Source: Vermamoeba vermiformis (lineage: Eukaryota; Tubulinea; Echinamoebida). From it: a stretch of DNA of 64,000 nucleotides. Both the position numbers and the translations under genes were made by a program. Each line of letters starts with the position of its first letter. Position 1 is the stretch's first letter. Positions 10,136 through 21,577 of this stretch are shown piece after piece. A model generated the notes under the pieces. That model was given only the letters and a program-made list of their open reading frames with translations, did no database searches and was not told the origin of the DNA. The stretch lies in assembly GCA_045837725.1 (NCBI GenBank), contig JBEWZL010000236.1, forward strand, positions 186,001 to 250,000, read 5' to 3'.

Positions 10136-11388
10136 TTACAGTCTGATAATAACAGGTTTTAAGGCTTCTTGACGCTTTCGCAACAGCTGCCCTAATGTCC
10201 TTTCGATATCAGGCGGAATTTGATGAGGCTGCCCATCCATCTACAAAAAGAATAATCAGCGCAGTTCTTTGCCAAAGCAGTACATGGAAAGCGTAACGAG
10301 CAAAAAAGAAATGGTTCCGCCCGGACTCGAACCGGGGACCTACTGCGTGTGAGGCAGACGTGATAACCAACTACACCACGAAACCTTGTTATTTTCTCAC
10401 CCCAATTTTTTGGGGTCACACCAGTTCGGCTACGTACCTGTATATTCTGCAACAAAACCATTATTTCGCGGTCTAGCTTTGATACAATCCTATAAGGCCA
10501 CTTGCGCTGTTTCACGGCATCTTTCCACCTCTTCGATAATGTACTGGTTGGTATTCCAAGTCTGTTTGCTGCGTCTTTCTGTGGCATATTGAGGTAAGGA
10601 GTGACATCGAGATATTGCTCGTTCTTCGTGTTGTTATAAAATGAGTTCGGTATCTCAGCTGAAGCTCGTGGCAGGTCCGAAGCTCTGTACCAAGTAGTCC
10701 CTCCCGAGTTGTTATTATTGTTGTTACTCTTTGTATTTGTGTTGGACGTATTTGCGCTGCTAGATGATAGACTCACAGGCTCGCTCGATGTGTTGTTTAA
10801 AAATGACAAAACTGGTGAACTATCCGCGTTGAATGAATTTGACCTGATAATCTCTTTTAGCTGGTTGTGAATATCAGCCGATGAATTGTAGTTAGCCAAT
10901 TGATGCGGTGACTCGATGAGCTCTCCGTCGTCATTTGGAATAAACGAATTGGGTTCATCCTCGCCAACGGTGAATATATGTTCATCTGTCACTGGAACGT
11001 CGTGATAAGCCGATGTGATGTCATCAATATAGCTGAGACTATTTTCATCGTCCTCTAGTCCGCTCAGTGAAGCAAAATTGTCTGACGGTTCGATGGGATC
11101 TGCCACTGGGAGCAAATTATTGTTGTTCAAAGGTGTAATTAACGTGCTGCTGACGTTTGGTATATTGTCTGTATTATCCGCGGTAATATAAGAACTGTGT
11201 CCATTCACATAATTATTGACGCCATTCGAATTCAAAGAATTGGTATGTTGGTGCGTGACTCCTAGGGCTCCTTCAGCTTCTTCTACTACCTTTCTAAGCT
11301 CCTCTTGTTGCTTAAAAAAATTCAATATGCTTTGTGGTATAATTACTTTGGTAAATGGCACGCTGTTAGAGCTGGCCAATTGCTCCAT
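10136..11388 (-). CDS. RWP-RK domain transcription factor
   Basis: Minus-strand gene, ATG at 11388, TAA at 10136-10138. Two exons, with an intron of about 200 bases (10242-10438) that holds a tRNA-Val. The large first exon encodes an acidic, N/S/T-rich N-terminus (activation-like, low complexity NNNNN near 10720). Just before the intron comes the RWP-RK DNA-binding domain: DVTPYLNMPQKDAANRLGI, STLSKRWKDA and RKWPYRIVSKLD. RWP-RK proteins are known from green plants, amoebozoans and some other protists; plant members control nitrogen response and gametogenesis. The reading frame stays open into the intron, so an automatic gene caller may miss the splice and predict a false C-terminus across the tRNA. 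Confidence 0.88.
10312..10385 (-). tRNA. tRNA-Val (anticodon CAC) within the RWP-RK gene intron
   Basis: On the minus strand: acceptor GGTTTCG paired with CGGAACC, D arm with GTTGGTTATCAC, anticodon loop CTCACAC on stem TCTGC/GCAGT, T arm CCCGG-TTCGAGT-CCGGG, discriminator A. Followed by TTTCTTTTTTGC, the same terminator string as the tRNA-Arg, and preceded by AACAAG. Host-sense orientation. Confidence 0.95.
10400..10415. repeat. CCCCAA-TTTT-TTGGGG hairpin beside tRNA-Val
   Basis: Perfect 6-bp arms around a TTTT loop, 15 bases upstream of the tRNA-Val in the same intron. G4/C4 runs beside all four intronic tRNAs stand out in this AT-rich DNA. Confidence 0.6.
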
Positions 11389-11736
11389 CTGAAAAATTAA
11401 AAATTAATTTGACATGTTAGATAAATGCAATAAATGCGTTAATTGCTTAATATGTGCCTCTAAATTGCTAGAAAATACTTCTATTGATAAAAAGAATTGT
11501 CCGATTGAAGTTTGACAAGCTTTTCGGTAGCGAACTTTGCAAAAAGCTAAAGTAGTGCCGAAAATTACCACCTACCTTGCCTGCCAAATGCCAATATGCT
11601 GACTTCTCAACCACAATAAGTTTTCTCGTGGATCTGTGGTCTTGGAGATAAAACGAATAAATTTTGCAACCAAAGGCACTCTTTTGGTCGGGCGACCTGC
11701 GAATTTGAGAAAAAAGTTAGTTTTTTATTATAAACG
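11389..11736. other. Divergent intergenic region between RWP-RK and SBP2-like genes
   Basis: 348 bases between two divergent start codons, so both promoters should lie here. No ORF, RNA gene or clear named promoter element was found. Confidence 0.5.
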
Positions 11737-14700
11737 ATGGGAGACACTGCCCACATAAGTCCCGAGCAAGCTAGTCAAGTGCTTAACTTGGCAAACGTCG
11801 ACGCTAATCTGATCGGCAAGTCCTTGATAGTTAAACAATTCAAATGGTCATGACTAACCGCACAAATTATAGACATACTTGCTCGAAAAGATGTAGTTAC
11901 TTTTGGCTCGCTTGTACGAGTAGGCTTGGAGTTAATTCGGGATCCAACGTAAGTTCAGAATAACAATTTTATTTTATTACGGGCATAAGAAATTATTGAT
12001 TATTTAGTTTATTGAACTCTAATCTTTACAGATAACAATATTATGAATTTGAAAAATTTGTTAATTAATCGAGATCTCGCCAGACTAGCACAAGAGACTG
12101 CTCCCCACACTATTAAATTATCGAATAAGGCCGTCAATATTATTAAAGATTTTGCCACGAGATTTCCCAGTAAGTACCAATAATTGACACGCCCGTGCTG
12201 GCCTCTAGTCTAATATAATCGTATTACAGCCATTTTGCCGCTAATTAAAGCCGGTCAATCCTCTCCCAAAGGTCACTTCATCTTTTGTTCCGACAGCGCA
12301 GTTATATCAGCCATCACAAAGTGGCGATTTGAACAATTACCACCGAGCATTATTGTACGCACTAAATACAGCTCATACACGTCATTATTAATCAACTACT
12401 TTACTTTAATTAGCTTCGAATGCAAGCACCACCAACGCCCCCAGCTGCAAAATTTACCCAACATGCACCGAGCACGGAAAATCAAGTACAGGAAGTAACC
12501 AGCACTGAGCCCAACAGTGATGGAGTGCAGAGTCAAAAGAAGAAAAAAGCACGACGAGGCAAAAAGAAAAAAGCAATGCCGAATGCACCAGACACAAGTC
12601 AAGACAGCGAAGATACAATTACGAGTTCAGCGAACACGGCCGATGAGAGCAACAAGTCAGCGGGCAATACAAACGTGTGGTTTCACAAGAACATTGAAAA
12701 TGTCAAAAAAGCAACGCCAACCAAGGCACCGCCGAAGTTAGGCAGTTCAAAGCCAAAACAACCACCTCCCAAGGCCAACACCACCACTAACAACAACAAA
12801 GCAGCTACTTCACCTGCCACAGCCAGTCCTCAGCTGGAGTCAAAAAGTACCCCGAGTCCAGCAAAGACGAGCACCATTCGCTACTCCGACATTCTCAAAG
12901 CACCGCCACCAAAGGTACGACATCAGCGTGCAAAAACTAGTATCTAACCTTTCGTCACCAGAAATCAACTCCACCACCTCCTGCTGCTGCTCCAAAGGCC
13001 ATTGCAAAAGCTCCTAGGGCTCCTCCAAAAGAAGCCACAGCCGCTCCTCCGAAAGCGCAGCCTAAGAGAAAGAAACGCGAGCCGATATTGCTTGGCGATA
13101 TTGTCATCAAAGAGGTACGAATGAAACCGTAACACAAATGTGAGCCTAACTAGTACATTGCAGCAAGAGGCAAAGAAACTGCCTGCAGCCAAGAAGAATA
13201 TACAGCCGCCAAAGAACAAAGCCCCTCCGAGCGCAGTTCTCACGATGAACACAGCGACAGATGCGGTCATTGTCAAGCGAAGTAAGGTGCGCGAGACACC
13301 GAAGCCGAAGAAGTTTAGTCGTCTGAAGAAATTGATTCTGATTGAACGTGCTGAGAAGTGGAAGTCGCGTAATACCGCAGCACAAGCGACACAAAACATC
13401 GATAGTAATGAAGACGCTGTGAAAAGAGATGACACGAAGGAAGATAGCGAGCACGAAGATATTGATGAACTGTCGGACGAGGTACTCAGATAAGCCCGTA
13501 TCTCACTGATAGTTTAATTAACACTCGCTTGTATTCAGGACAAAGATGCAAATTCCAATGTGAACAACACGAATGTAAATAATGAAGCAGAAACAAAACC
13601 CAAAATTACCAAAGTGAAGAAAGTTCCGAACAAGTTTCTCATCAGAGAGTGAGTCGCCATCATACCTCTCGTATATCCATATTTTATTAACCACCGATTA
13701 GATATTGCGACCAAATTATCACCGATCAACTCAACAGCAAGATTATCGCGTTATTGACCAAATTGCGGGAACTACAAACTAAGATGAAACAAAGGGACGC
13801 TAAGAAAGTACGTTAGCAAGCTCGCTTCGTCGAACAGTCCTAACTTTGTACAGGCTGCAATGAAAAGACGATTTGTAGTCGGACTGCGAGAGGTGGCGCG
13901 AAGTGTCAAAGTGTCACAAGTCAAGCTGATCATCTTAGCCCCAGACATCGAAGAAAGTAGTGCCCCAGGTACGCATACTGAGCCTATTTATCTCCGAAAC
14001 TAATTCCTCCGCAGAAAGTCTTGATGACCGCGTTGCGGAGATTCTTGAAGGAGCACGTGAGATGAGTGTCTTGTGCGTGTTTGGACTAAATAGGAAGAAA
14101 CTTGGAGCAGCGTTGGGCTTCAAATTGCGTATGAGCGTCGTTGGTCTATCGTATATAGATGGTAAGGATTGCTTACGTCGCTTACAGCTGTTGACATGTG
14201 TTGCAGGTGCCAATGAGCTGTACAATGATCTCGTGGAGTGTGCCGTCAAGAGCCGCATTCTGTTTGCCTTGCAACGAAAAGTACTCGAGCGCCAGGCTGA
14301 ATTACGAGGAACTGAATTAATTGTACCGAAATTCGAAGCTACAGGTCATCGAGATGAAGGTAAGGACAACACGGGACTAGATCTGGATGCACAATTGTTA
14401 ACTAGCAATACAGACACTCAAAAATCGAAGAACAAAATCCTGTTTACGATGGCAAAGTACAAAAATGAAGAGAAGCTGCCTGACTATCAAAAGTTCACCA
14501 CCGACAAGCTGGTAGATCTGTTACACGACGGACGATCGAAGCAAAAGAACAGCTTGACTCTGTTCGTGCAAGACCTTGATAAGAACAAAATACACCTTTT
14601 TGAAGAATTATCGCCAGCTACCAAAGTCATTGAGCTGAAAGTAAGCCATAACCGCCGGATATCCGAATCCCAATCTCTTCTCAATTCGGAATATTTCATT

Positions 14701-14890
14701 TTAGGAACAACTTCTGCTGCGCACTGCTACTGCAAAAAAACTCCTTCCAGAAATGCAACTAAAATTCCACGACCTGGTGCTTGGTGCGGAGTTGGATGAA
14801 GTGCCCATCAGCGAATTGCCTAGTTTAGAAAATTATTCGACAATTACTGTTCAAAAAAATGCCCTATCTTTAATCAAGATTGTTTTGTAA
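11737..14890 (+). CDS. SECISBP2: SECIS-binding protein 2-like protein (L7Ae domain)
   Basis: Needed in eukaryotes to decode UGA as selenocysteine: it binds the SECIS element of selenoprotein mRNAs and recruits the Sec elongation factor. About ten exons, ATG at 11737, TAA at 14888-14890. The N-terminal part is unrecognised and helical. The middle is Lys/Pro/Ala-rich and basic. The SBP2 core is clear from about 13600: KVPNKFLIRE, YCDQIITDQL, then the L7Ae fold with KRRFVVGLREVARSVK, VKLIILAPDIE and FGLNRKKLGAALG, ending near 14260. A C-terminal extension of about 200 residues is unrecognised. The early joins use a GC donor (GCAAGT near 11808) and an acceptor near 12081; those 5' exons are the least certain. 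An alternative start is ATG 12043. Confidence 0.8.
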
Positions 14891-15413
14891 ATAATAAATG
14901 TAAATACTCCGAGGTGACGCGACGATCGTCCAAACGGTCTGAAACTGCTTCAAACCCTCGCAACAATCAGGAGACACGCGATATTGTAGCTCCCATGCAC
15001 TGGGATATTTAACAGCACGCTCTCGTCAGTAAGGGCAGCATTGTAGCTCGAATTGCAATTGAATCTGCGTAATGGAGAGATTGCGCGCGTACACAACAAT
15101 AAAAAATAACAGATGAAATTCTTATCGAAAAGCCCCACGATTGGTCAATCGGTTTTGTTTTTGTTTTTATATGTATCTTTCTCGACTGCACATAAAAATG
15201 ATAAAAATTTGGAGCTCTCTGATTGGTCGGCTGGAAAAGATAAAATCCAAAATTGGCGTTTCATCTCTTTTTTCTACATTGTTTTTTTTTCGTAACGTGG
15301 TGAAGCAAGCCTACCCCAAGTTCTTCCACCTTGGTAGTTCAGAGCTCCTCGCCGCAACACAAGAAAAAACTTTTGCTATTTTAGCAAGCCTTTAGAAACT
15401 TCGGTTTCGTCGT
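14891..15413 (+). other. Upstream region and leader of the AdoMetDC gene
   Basis: 523 bases with no convincing gene. It contains two ATTGG (inverted CCAAT) boxes near 15140 and 15220 and T-rich tracts near 15280. A pyrimidine/purine-mixed leader without ATG precedes 15414. Likely the decarboxylase promoter and 5' UTR. Confidence 0.5.
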
Positions 15414-16634
15414 ATGCACTTTAACTTCCACTCTACTTTCACTTTCCTTGCAAATCCGGGTGACCGAGGGTATTCCTGACATCTCTAACTACGTGAATGT
15501 AAGTATTCTCAAATTTGGCGCGAATGCCAGCGAAGCATCTGAATCAAATCCCAAAACAGAAAAATTAATTGCCATTAATTAAATAGGTCGGCTATCCAAG
15601 ATTTCCTCCTTGATACTGGTGTTAACCTTCCCCCAGCACAAGAGTGCTTTGGTTTTGAAGGCGTCGAAAAGAAGCTCGAAATCGACTTCAAGAAGATTAA
15701 AAACAACAAGCTTGGCTTGCGCGTCATTCCTCGCGCTTGCTGGGAAGAAGTACTCGATATTGTCAAATGCAAAATCCTCAACATGACCAAGAACGCGTAC
15801 TTCGATGCTTATGTCTTATCCGAATCTAGCTTGTTTGTCTATCCATACAAAGTCATGCTCAAGACTTGCGGCACAACTGTTACCCTTCGCTGCCTTGACA
15901 GACTCATGGAAATTGTGAAGGAGCACGTTCCCGAGACCTCTATCGAATTCTGCTTCTTCAGTCGACGCAATCTTCTCTTCCCCGATCGACAGATCTTCCC
16001 TCACACTAGCTTCGAAGACGAAGTTGGCTACTTGAACAAAGCTTTTGGTACTGATGGAGAGGCCTACGTCTTTGGCCCCAACAACGCTCATCAATGGCAC
16101 TTGTACTTTGTCGACTACAGCGACAAGACCGAGATCACAGACGACGTGACTTTGGAGATTATGATGACTGACCTTGACCGCACTGTCATGGAACAGTTCT
16201 ACAAATCTGCCGAAGATATTTCTGCTAAAGAAATCACTCGTTCTGCCGGTATCTCGAATCTGATCCCTGGTCAAGTCACTGACGAGTACATGTTCGACCC
16301 CTGTGGCTATTCGATGAACGGTTTGTTTGGTGATGTCTACTCCACCATTCACATCACTCCTGAGGCTCACTGCTCATTCGTCTCGTTCGAAACCAACATC
16401 AAGGCTGCTGATTACACCAAGGTCCTCAACGATGTAATTGCTGCCTTCAAGCCTGGAAGATTCACCGTATCTCTCTTTGCCGACAGCGGCGCTCTCTGTG
16501 GTCCTTCAACCTTCAATGCTTTCAACCGCGAAGTTGGCGGTTTTACTTGCAAATCCAATGCCTACCACGAGTTCGAAGGACAATACAACGTTACGGTTAG
16601 CAACTATGTTGCCCGTGACTTTATTGGCGCTTAA
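15414..16634 (+). CDS. S-adenosylmethionine decarboxylase proenzyme
   Basis: Supplies decarboxylated AdoMet for spermidine and spermine synthesis. The main exon (15587-16634) covers nearly the whole enzyme: FGFEGVEKKLEIDF with the two N-terminal Glu residues of the family, the self-cleavage site YVLSESSLFV whose second Ser becomes the pyruvoyl group, CGTT, DPCGYSMNG, and HITPEAHCSFVSFETN. A short first exon from ATG 15414 joins in frame only if the weak donor GTATTC near 15470 is used. The stronger GTAAGT at 15499 leaves a 21-codon upstream ORF ending in TGA and puts the enzyme out of frame. That choice could be regulatory. A 10-bp stem-loop lies just after the stop. Confidence 0.9.
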
Positions 16635-16654
16635 ATACAACAAGCGCACACACT

Positions 16655-16682
16655 AGTGACCAATGCTCTTTGATTGGTCACT
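16655..16682 (+). promoter_or_regulatory. 3' UTR stem-loop after AdoMetDC
   Basis: AGTGACCAAT and ATTGGTCACT form a perfect 10-bp stem with an 8-base loop, 20 bases after the stop codon, between two convergent genes. It may act in mRNA 3' end formation or stability; it also contains CCAAT/ATTGG words. Confidence 0.5.
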
Positions 16683-16857
16683 GCCGCTGTTTGCCCCCGT
16701 GACAGCTAATTAGTTTGCAATCAATTTATGTAAAGCACCCTCTCACCTCACAACAACAACTTGTAAATACTACTTGCTTAAGAGTGGACGATGTTCACTA
16801 ATGTTAATAAAGAAGTGCTTGCGAAATCAAATCCGCTTCGTGAAACCTTTCATTGGT

Positions 16858-17606
16858 TTATTTAGTGGCTGGTGTGCCGGTAGTACGAGGAGTTTTAAAG
16901 TAAGCAACAGCAGGCGTGTATGTGTATTCCATGAGCTTAGTAACTCCGTGATCGATAGGCTTGTAGATGATGGGAATGGCGACCAAACCGCTGGATGTGG
17001 TGTCAGTCGAAGTTTGACGACAAAGTTTGCTGCTTACCTGAGTGTGGATGCCCATCGCTGCGCTAATGGTGACAAGGTGCTGCGTTGCAGAGCTTTAGCA
17101 GTGAAGTGACAAGTGCGATTAATAAAGAACGGAGGAACGACAACGCTCGCCAACAATTGCCATAGCGCCGTTTCGCCCGCTTTTTCAAAATTAAATTTTC
17201 CCTAACGAGTGCAAAGCGGGTTAGCGATTGGTTGTGTTGAAATGCAGGAGGGAAATTAAATTAATATTTTCAGTTGCAGATCTCGCGGTAATTATTTGTA
17301 TAATGGGATTTTATTCGGAAAATCTCACTAAAATGTTCAATAAAAAAATTACCTGATTATTTACACTCGCTTTCTTTCCTTTATCAACGGTGTCAGCTGC
17401 AGCGTAGCCGATCGCCACTAAATATGTGGAAATAACTACTGAACGAGGAATGACTGGTCTAAATGCTTCACCGACTTCATTTGCGTAGCCTAAAAAGCGC
17501 ATCCAACCGTCTGCATCGAAGTTCAGAATTCAGCTGCCACAGCAAGTTTGTTGAAGTTACCTTTGAACGGATCGTGCTCGACATTTGTAGCTTTGTGTTC
17601 GCTCAT
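16858..17606 (-). CDS. MTFP1: Mitochondrial fission process protein 1 (MTP18 family)
   Basis: Inner-mitochondrial-membrane protein linked to fission and inner-membrane integrity. ATG at 17604-17606, TAA at 16858-16860, four exons. A 50-base first intron gives the join DPFKDGWMRFLGYANEVGEAF-type sequence, the family signature (shown here in part as RFLGYANEVGEAFRPV). Other signature parts follow: YAAADTVDKGKKA, ETALWQLLASVVVPPFFINR and GLVAIPIIYKPIDHGV. Length about 150 residues, as in animals. Unspliced reading shows a false stop in exon 1 that the intron removes. Convergent with the decarboxylase gene. Confidence 0.92.
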
Positions 17607-17768
17607 TTTGTTATGTTTATATTCTATTGCTCTGTATTGGCAAGTTTTAAGAATAAATTTCGCGTTTCAATTTAATTTACCCGTAAGAAACTCACCGTTA
17701 ATAGGAATGAGTTTATTATGTACATTTATGGGATAAGTAGTGATGCCGCAACGATAGGATATTACCCT

Positions 17769-19285
17769 CTATTCTTGTTTCTTAGCCTCACCACTCTTAG
17801 TTTTCTTGCCCCACAGACCCTCGTGGTAGGCCAACTTGTCTTGGAATGTAGCTTCAGAGACTGGCACTTTCAACGCCTTGGCCATCACCTGTACTTCATG
17901 TTAGAGGATCGCGATATTATGCATGTGTAGTACGTGCCTGTCTAACATTGTCAGCGAAGAGTTTGGGGTCTTTCTTCTCAGCCTCGTTGGGATAGTACAC
18001 GGGCAAGAACTCAACTTCGCAGTGGTTTCTGAACTGGGCGAACAATCTCAAAATGTGAGGAATGCCCTTGATGGACTCGTACGTCGGACTGAAGTTCTTG
18101 TAGGGATATCGAATGACTACTGGCTTGACCGGATGACCTCCGATAAATGCACCGGTCTTGAATTGGACTGTCATAGTGATAAGGAGTTAGTAACGAGTCA
18201 CTCAAATACAGAGCTGATATTGCGTACTTAAATAGCGGCCGTTGCTAGTGGTACCCTCAGGAAAGCAAAGAATTGGTGCCTTGTCTGTTTGATTGGTTAG
18301 AATTGTCGTGAAGCAATAGATCAGTCTAAAAACAATGCAGTACCTAATTCCACACCTCGCTGTGCAATCTGAGTGGCTACACTTTCACCCGTGTGACCGA
18401 CGCGAGTGGACACGAAGACACCTTGCCACGCTTGAGACAAGTAGCCAATCAAGGGAATGTTCTTCACTTCAGCCTGTGCCGCGTTAGAATACACACGAGG
18501 GTCATAATAAGATCTTCTAGTACCTTGGCTACGAAGCCAGGAATGCCGTCAGCAACACCCATCATGACAAAAATGTCGAGCCAAGAGGTGTGGTTCATGA
18601 CAATAATATTCGCTTGGCCTTTGTCGCCTGTGAGCTAAATATATTGCATTAATATGTAGTCGCCGAGTACAATAGATTGCTTACTCTATTTGAGCCCTTA
18701 ATAGGCACGTAATAGAATCCCATGATCCACAACAGATTGCGAGCCATAATTTGCCACGAGTTGACGAACCAATCTCTGTGGAGGATATTAATATGAGTAT
18801 AATTAATATATATTAGACGTGCCTGCGCCACTTTGGAATGGGTTTGCTCAAGTCATTGATGCCTATCAAGCCGAAGTGCACGACGACAAAGTACCACGAG
18901 ACCAGCACTAGTGAAGCTATAATTCGGATAGGGACGAGAATAAGGCCTCCTACGACGAGCTAAAAATTAATTAGATTAATTCATATGCATTCTATAAATA
19001 ATAACAATAAACCGGTCAAATTACAATTAAAAATGTCAAAAATCAAAAAATAATTAGGATCAAATCCTACAAATGTCTAAAACGGAAATTACAACAGATT
19101 ATGATCGAAATATTATTTTCGATATTTTATCGGTTCTATTTCACTAATTCCTGAACCGAAAATAGTGGATCTGTCTGTCGAGGTTTCTTTACCTTGAATT
19201 GTTCATAGACGTTCCATTTATCGTTTCTAACAAACGGAAGAAAGTTTGGATTGATACCAGAGTCAGGTACTTTATGCTCAGACAT
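17769..19285 (-). CDS. 1-acyl-glycerophospholipid acyltransferase (LPCAT/LPEAT type)
   Basis: Re-acylates lysophospholipids at the ER. ATG at 19285, TAG at 17769-17771, about seven exons. Motifs of the PlsC/LPLAT family: NHTSWLDIFVMMG (HxxxxD, near 18600), GVFVSTR, and FPEGTTSNG (near 18255). These are followed by a phosphate-binding-like GAFIGGHPVKPVVIRY. A hydrophobic segment (GGLILVPIRIIASLVLVSWYF, shown in part) precedes the catalytic domain. No EF-hand region is visible at the C-terminus, unlike LPCAT1/2, so plant-LPEAT-like or LPCAT-like remains open. The first intron (18961-19147) has a weaker GTGAAA donor. Confidence 0.88.
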
Positions 19286-19669
19286 TGCGTTCGTTCGTTG
19301 CAAAATAAAAAACTGGATGCAACCCAAGTTCATTGATGGCCTTTAACGCCCGGAGTTTCAACACCTATCAGTTAATAGTAGCAGCAAGTCCATGAGTAAT
19401 ACCAATGACAAGTACCACTACAGAGTATAGTTGCTGGGATAAAGAGGCAAAGCAGATCTGGGTGGTACGACAGTGTAGTTCTAATTAAATATTTAGCAGG
19501 TTTATTAACACGATTATATTTACATATTAAACATTGGTTTCGCGAGCTCAAAATTTCCTCTTCACTTCTTCTCGTATTGTTCATCATTAATTGCGAGTGC
19601 CAGTCGACAATGAAACTCTGATCAATTCAATCAAACTCTTCAAATCCAGATCTAGCGACGGTGGGGAAG
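19286..19669. other. Intergenic region; small ORF of doubtful status
   Basis: 384 bases between the acyltransferase start and the RING ligase stop. A minus-strand ORF (19372-19587) begins MMNNTRRSEEEI and ends in a hydrophobic, Cys-rich stretch; it has no recognised family and no support beyond being open. Otherwise nothing is seen. Confidence 0.3.
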
Positions 19670-21132
19670 TTAAAAGAACAAAGGATGAATGCTCTTCTTG
19701 GTCAGGTGCGTACGGCAGATAGGGCACTTCCGTTGTATCTCAATCGCAGGCAAAATGCAACCTTCGCAGAAGATGTGGCCGCACACAGTAGCAGTGATGT
19801 TCTCAATAGGCCCCAAGCATATAGCACACTTCAAGTCCTTAGTCAAGTCTGCAACAGTCGCAGCTGCAGTCTTGGTCTCCGTCGCATTGGGCTTGTCTGG
19901 GCTCTTCGTGCTGGCACTCGATCCACCGCCAGATGTGCTCGATTTGTTCGTGGGCTCGTCATCGTCAATGTCCACGACAGTCACTGGACCTTGTTGCGAA
20001 CTCGAGCTCATGCTGCCCATGCTGCGATTGAGCTGTTGTTGTTGCTGACGACGACGCGACCAATAACCTCCACCGAATCTGTCTTCAACATTCTCGACAG
20101 GCTCTCGTGAGCGGTGGTCATTTAATAATGGTCGCAGCGAAGCTGGCACTGGGGGCAGTGTGTTGAACAAGAAGTCGATTGCAGCAGCTGGAGAGTGACG
20201 TTGATAAGAGGTCAACAGATATTGAGGCAAGCTAGGATACTGACCCATGCCAAACGAACGCATTAACGAGTTCAAGGTGCTAGGAGTGGAGGGCGGGTAC
20301 GAAGCATTGCGCTATAATCGTAAAAATAGGGTGTTAGTTGCGTGTTCGTGCAATCGCGTGATTTCTGATTTTCAAAACTAACTCCGGATTGGAGTTCCAT
20401 TACAAGATTTCGGCCGTAGTATGTCATTTCAAATTAAGCTATAATATTTAGGCGTTAACTTACCGTAGTCATTGGTGTCAACGGGACTCTAGAAGCAGAT
20501 GGGGCAGTTTCCACGTCAATTACGTCGCGATCACTCGTTAAATCGATTACATCTTCCTCAGAATTGCTCGAAGCTATAGAACGGACTATTAATATACGTT
20601 TGGATGGAAATTATGGGTGAATCAAGAAGTTTGCGCGTGCCAAAATTTAATGCACGAGAAGACGCATCTGAACTGCATTTTTTAGCGGGAAATAAGATGT
20701 TCACAGCATGATAATATTATTTTCGCATATTATGATTATATGATATTCGGGGATATTAATCAGCACGGCAGTTAATGCATTCTAGAATTAGAAATCGGAT
20801 TTTACCTTCAGATGCCATAGAAGTGCGTAATCTCTTCCGCCTTGTTTGCGGTTCATCTTCACGTTGTCTTTTACGTCCTCGAGTATTAATTGGAGCTCTC
20901 TCAGGCTGTATTATGAAATAGGAAAATTATTAGTAATCCAAATAACAAATTTGAAATTATGAGCTGGAATAAATCCCATGCAAACAATAATTACCTCATG
21001 CTCGTCTATTGATTCCTCGGAGTCCGAATCGTCAATTAATATCGTTGCTGGCTCGGGTTGTGTCAAGCAAACCGTCCGCGAAGGATGAATCACCGATGGT
21101 GGAGAGAGTAATGTTTCGCTTTGAGAAGCCAT
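19670..21132 (-). CDS. SUMO-targeted ubiquitin ligase-like RING protein (RNF4/Slx8 type)
   Basis: Ubiquitinates SUMO-modified nuclear proteins. ATG at 21132, stop at 19670, five exons, all joins in frame. The C-terminal RING finger is complete: CAICLGP, then CGHIFCEGC and CPICR, ending ten residues later, as in Slx8/RNF4. Upstream are several acidic SUMO-interaction-type motifs: ILIDDSDSEES (exon 1), VIDLTSD and VIDVE (near 20520), and VVDIDDDE (near 19965). An arginine-rich patch near 20850 suits nuclear location. Multiple SIMs plus a terminal RING are the defining STUbL layout. Confidence 0.85.
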
Positions 21133-21254
21133 GTACAATGTGTTGTGTATATATTACAGTTATTACGGAGTTTCTTATGATTCAAATAAATAATAAGCGT
21201 TGTTGAAGACTCCAGAACAAGATCAAATGAACATCTTAGTAAAGTGAGGGTTTT

Positions 21255-21577
21255 TGTTGATAATTGTGGTCGCGTTACCTAGTCGTCATCAGAAAATAAG
21301 CTATTGGTTGGGTTTCTGTCATTCTTGTGCTTTTTGGTCCGAAGAAATTCTTCGGAAAACTGAAGTTCAAAATGGATCGCCGGAAACACGTGTTTCGAGA
21401 AGTCTTCAGAAGACGAATTTCACCGTGTCATTTTCTGAAAAAACTCTTTCGGCAATTCACGAGACTCTTCTTAAGGGCGAGGAGGAAAAGGTTGGATTCG
21501 CACTCCGCGTAACAATACCAGACCTTCTAGAACTCGTTTCCAGAGTCGACTTTTGTTCGGTTAAAAGCACAGCTTGA
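21255..21577 (+). CDS. Possible small protein gene, unresolved
   Basis: An open frame of about 107 codons lies between two minus-strand genes. Its C-terminal half reads like coding sequence (SEKTLSAIHETLLKGEEEKV), ends in TGA at 21575-21577, and AATAAA follows at 21611. It lacks an in-frame ATG. The only good ATG (21371) opens a different, Arg-rich frame ending at a TAA near 21514. A missing upstream exon, a decayed gene or chance are all possible. Unrecognised. Confidence 0.25.

Noticed and set aside
11952-12081. A second apparent +1 frame change (TAA followed by C) near the start of the SBP2-like gene
   Set aside because: An intron from the GTAAGT donor at about 11952 to the acceptor GCCAG at about 12081 joins the exons in frame, so no recoding is needed.
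12965-13435. 156-codon minus-strand ORF opposite the SBP2-like gene
   Set aside because: Antisense of a Lys/Pro-rich coding stretch, which produces Phe/Leu-rich shadow frames.
15474-15480. Antizyme-like TCC-TGA-C frameshift site in the AdoMetDC leader
   Set aside because: After splicing at GTAAGT the +1 frame does not match the enzyme frame. Splicing at the GTATTC donor near 15470 gives a normal in-frame product. Kept only as a splicing observation.
15816-16370. 184-codon minus-strand ORF opposite AdoMetDC
   Set aside because: Shadow of a strongly conserved coding exon on the other strand.
17508-17580. In-frame TGA in the first exon of MTFP1, at first suspected as recoding
   Set aside because: A 50-base GT-AG intron removes it and restores the family signature exactly.
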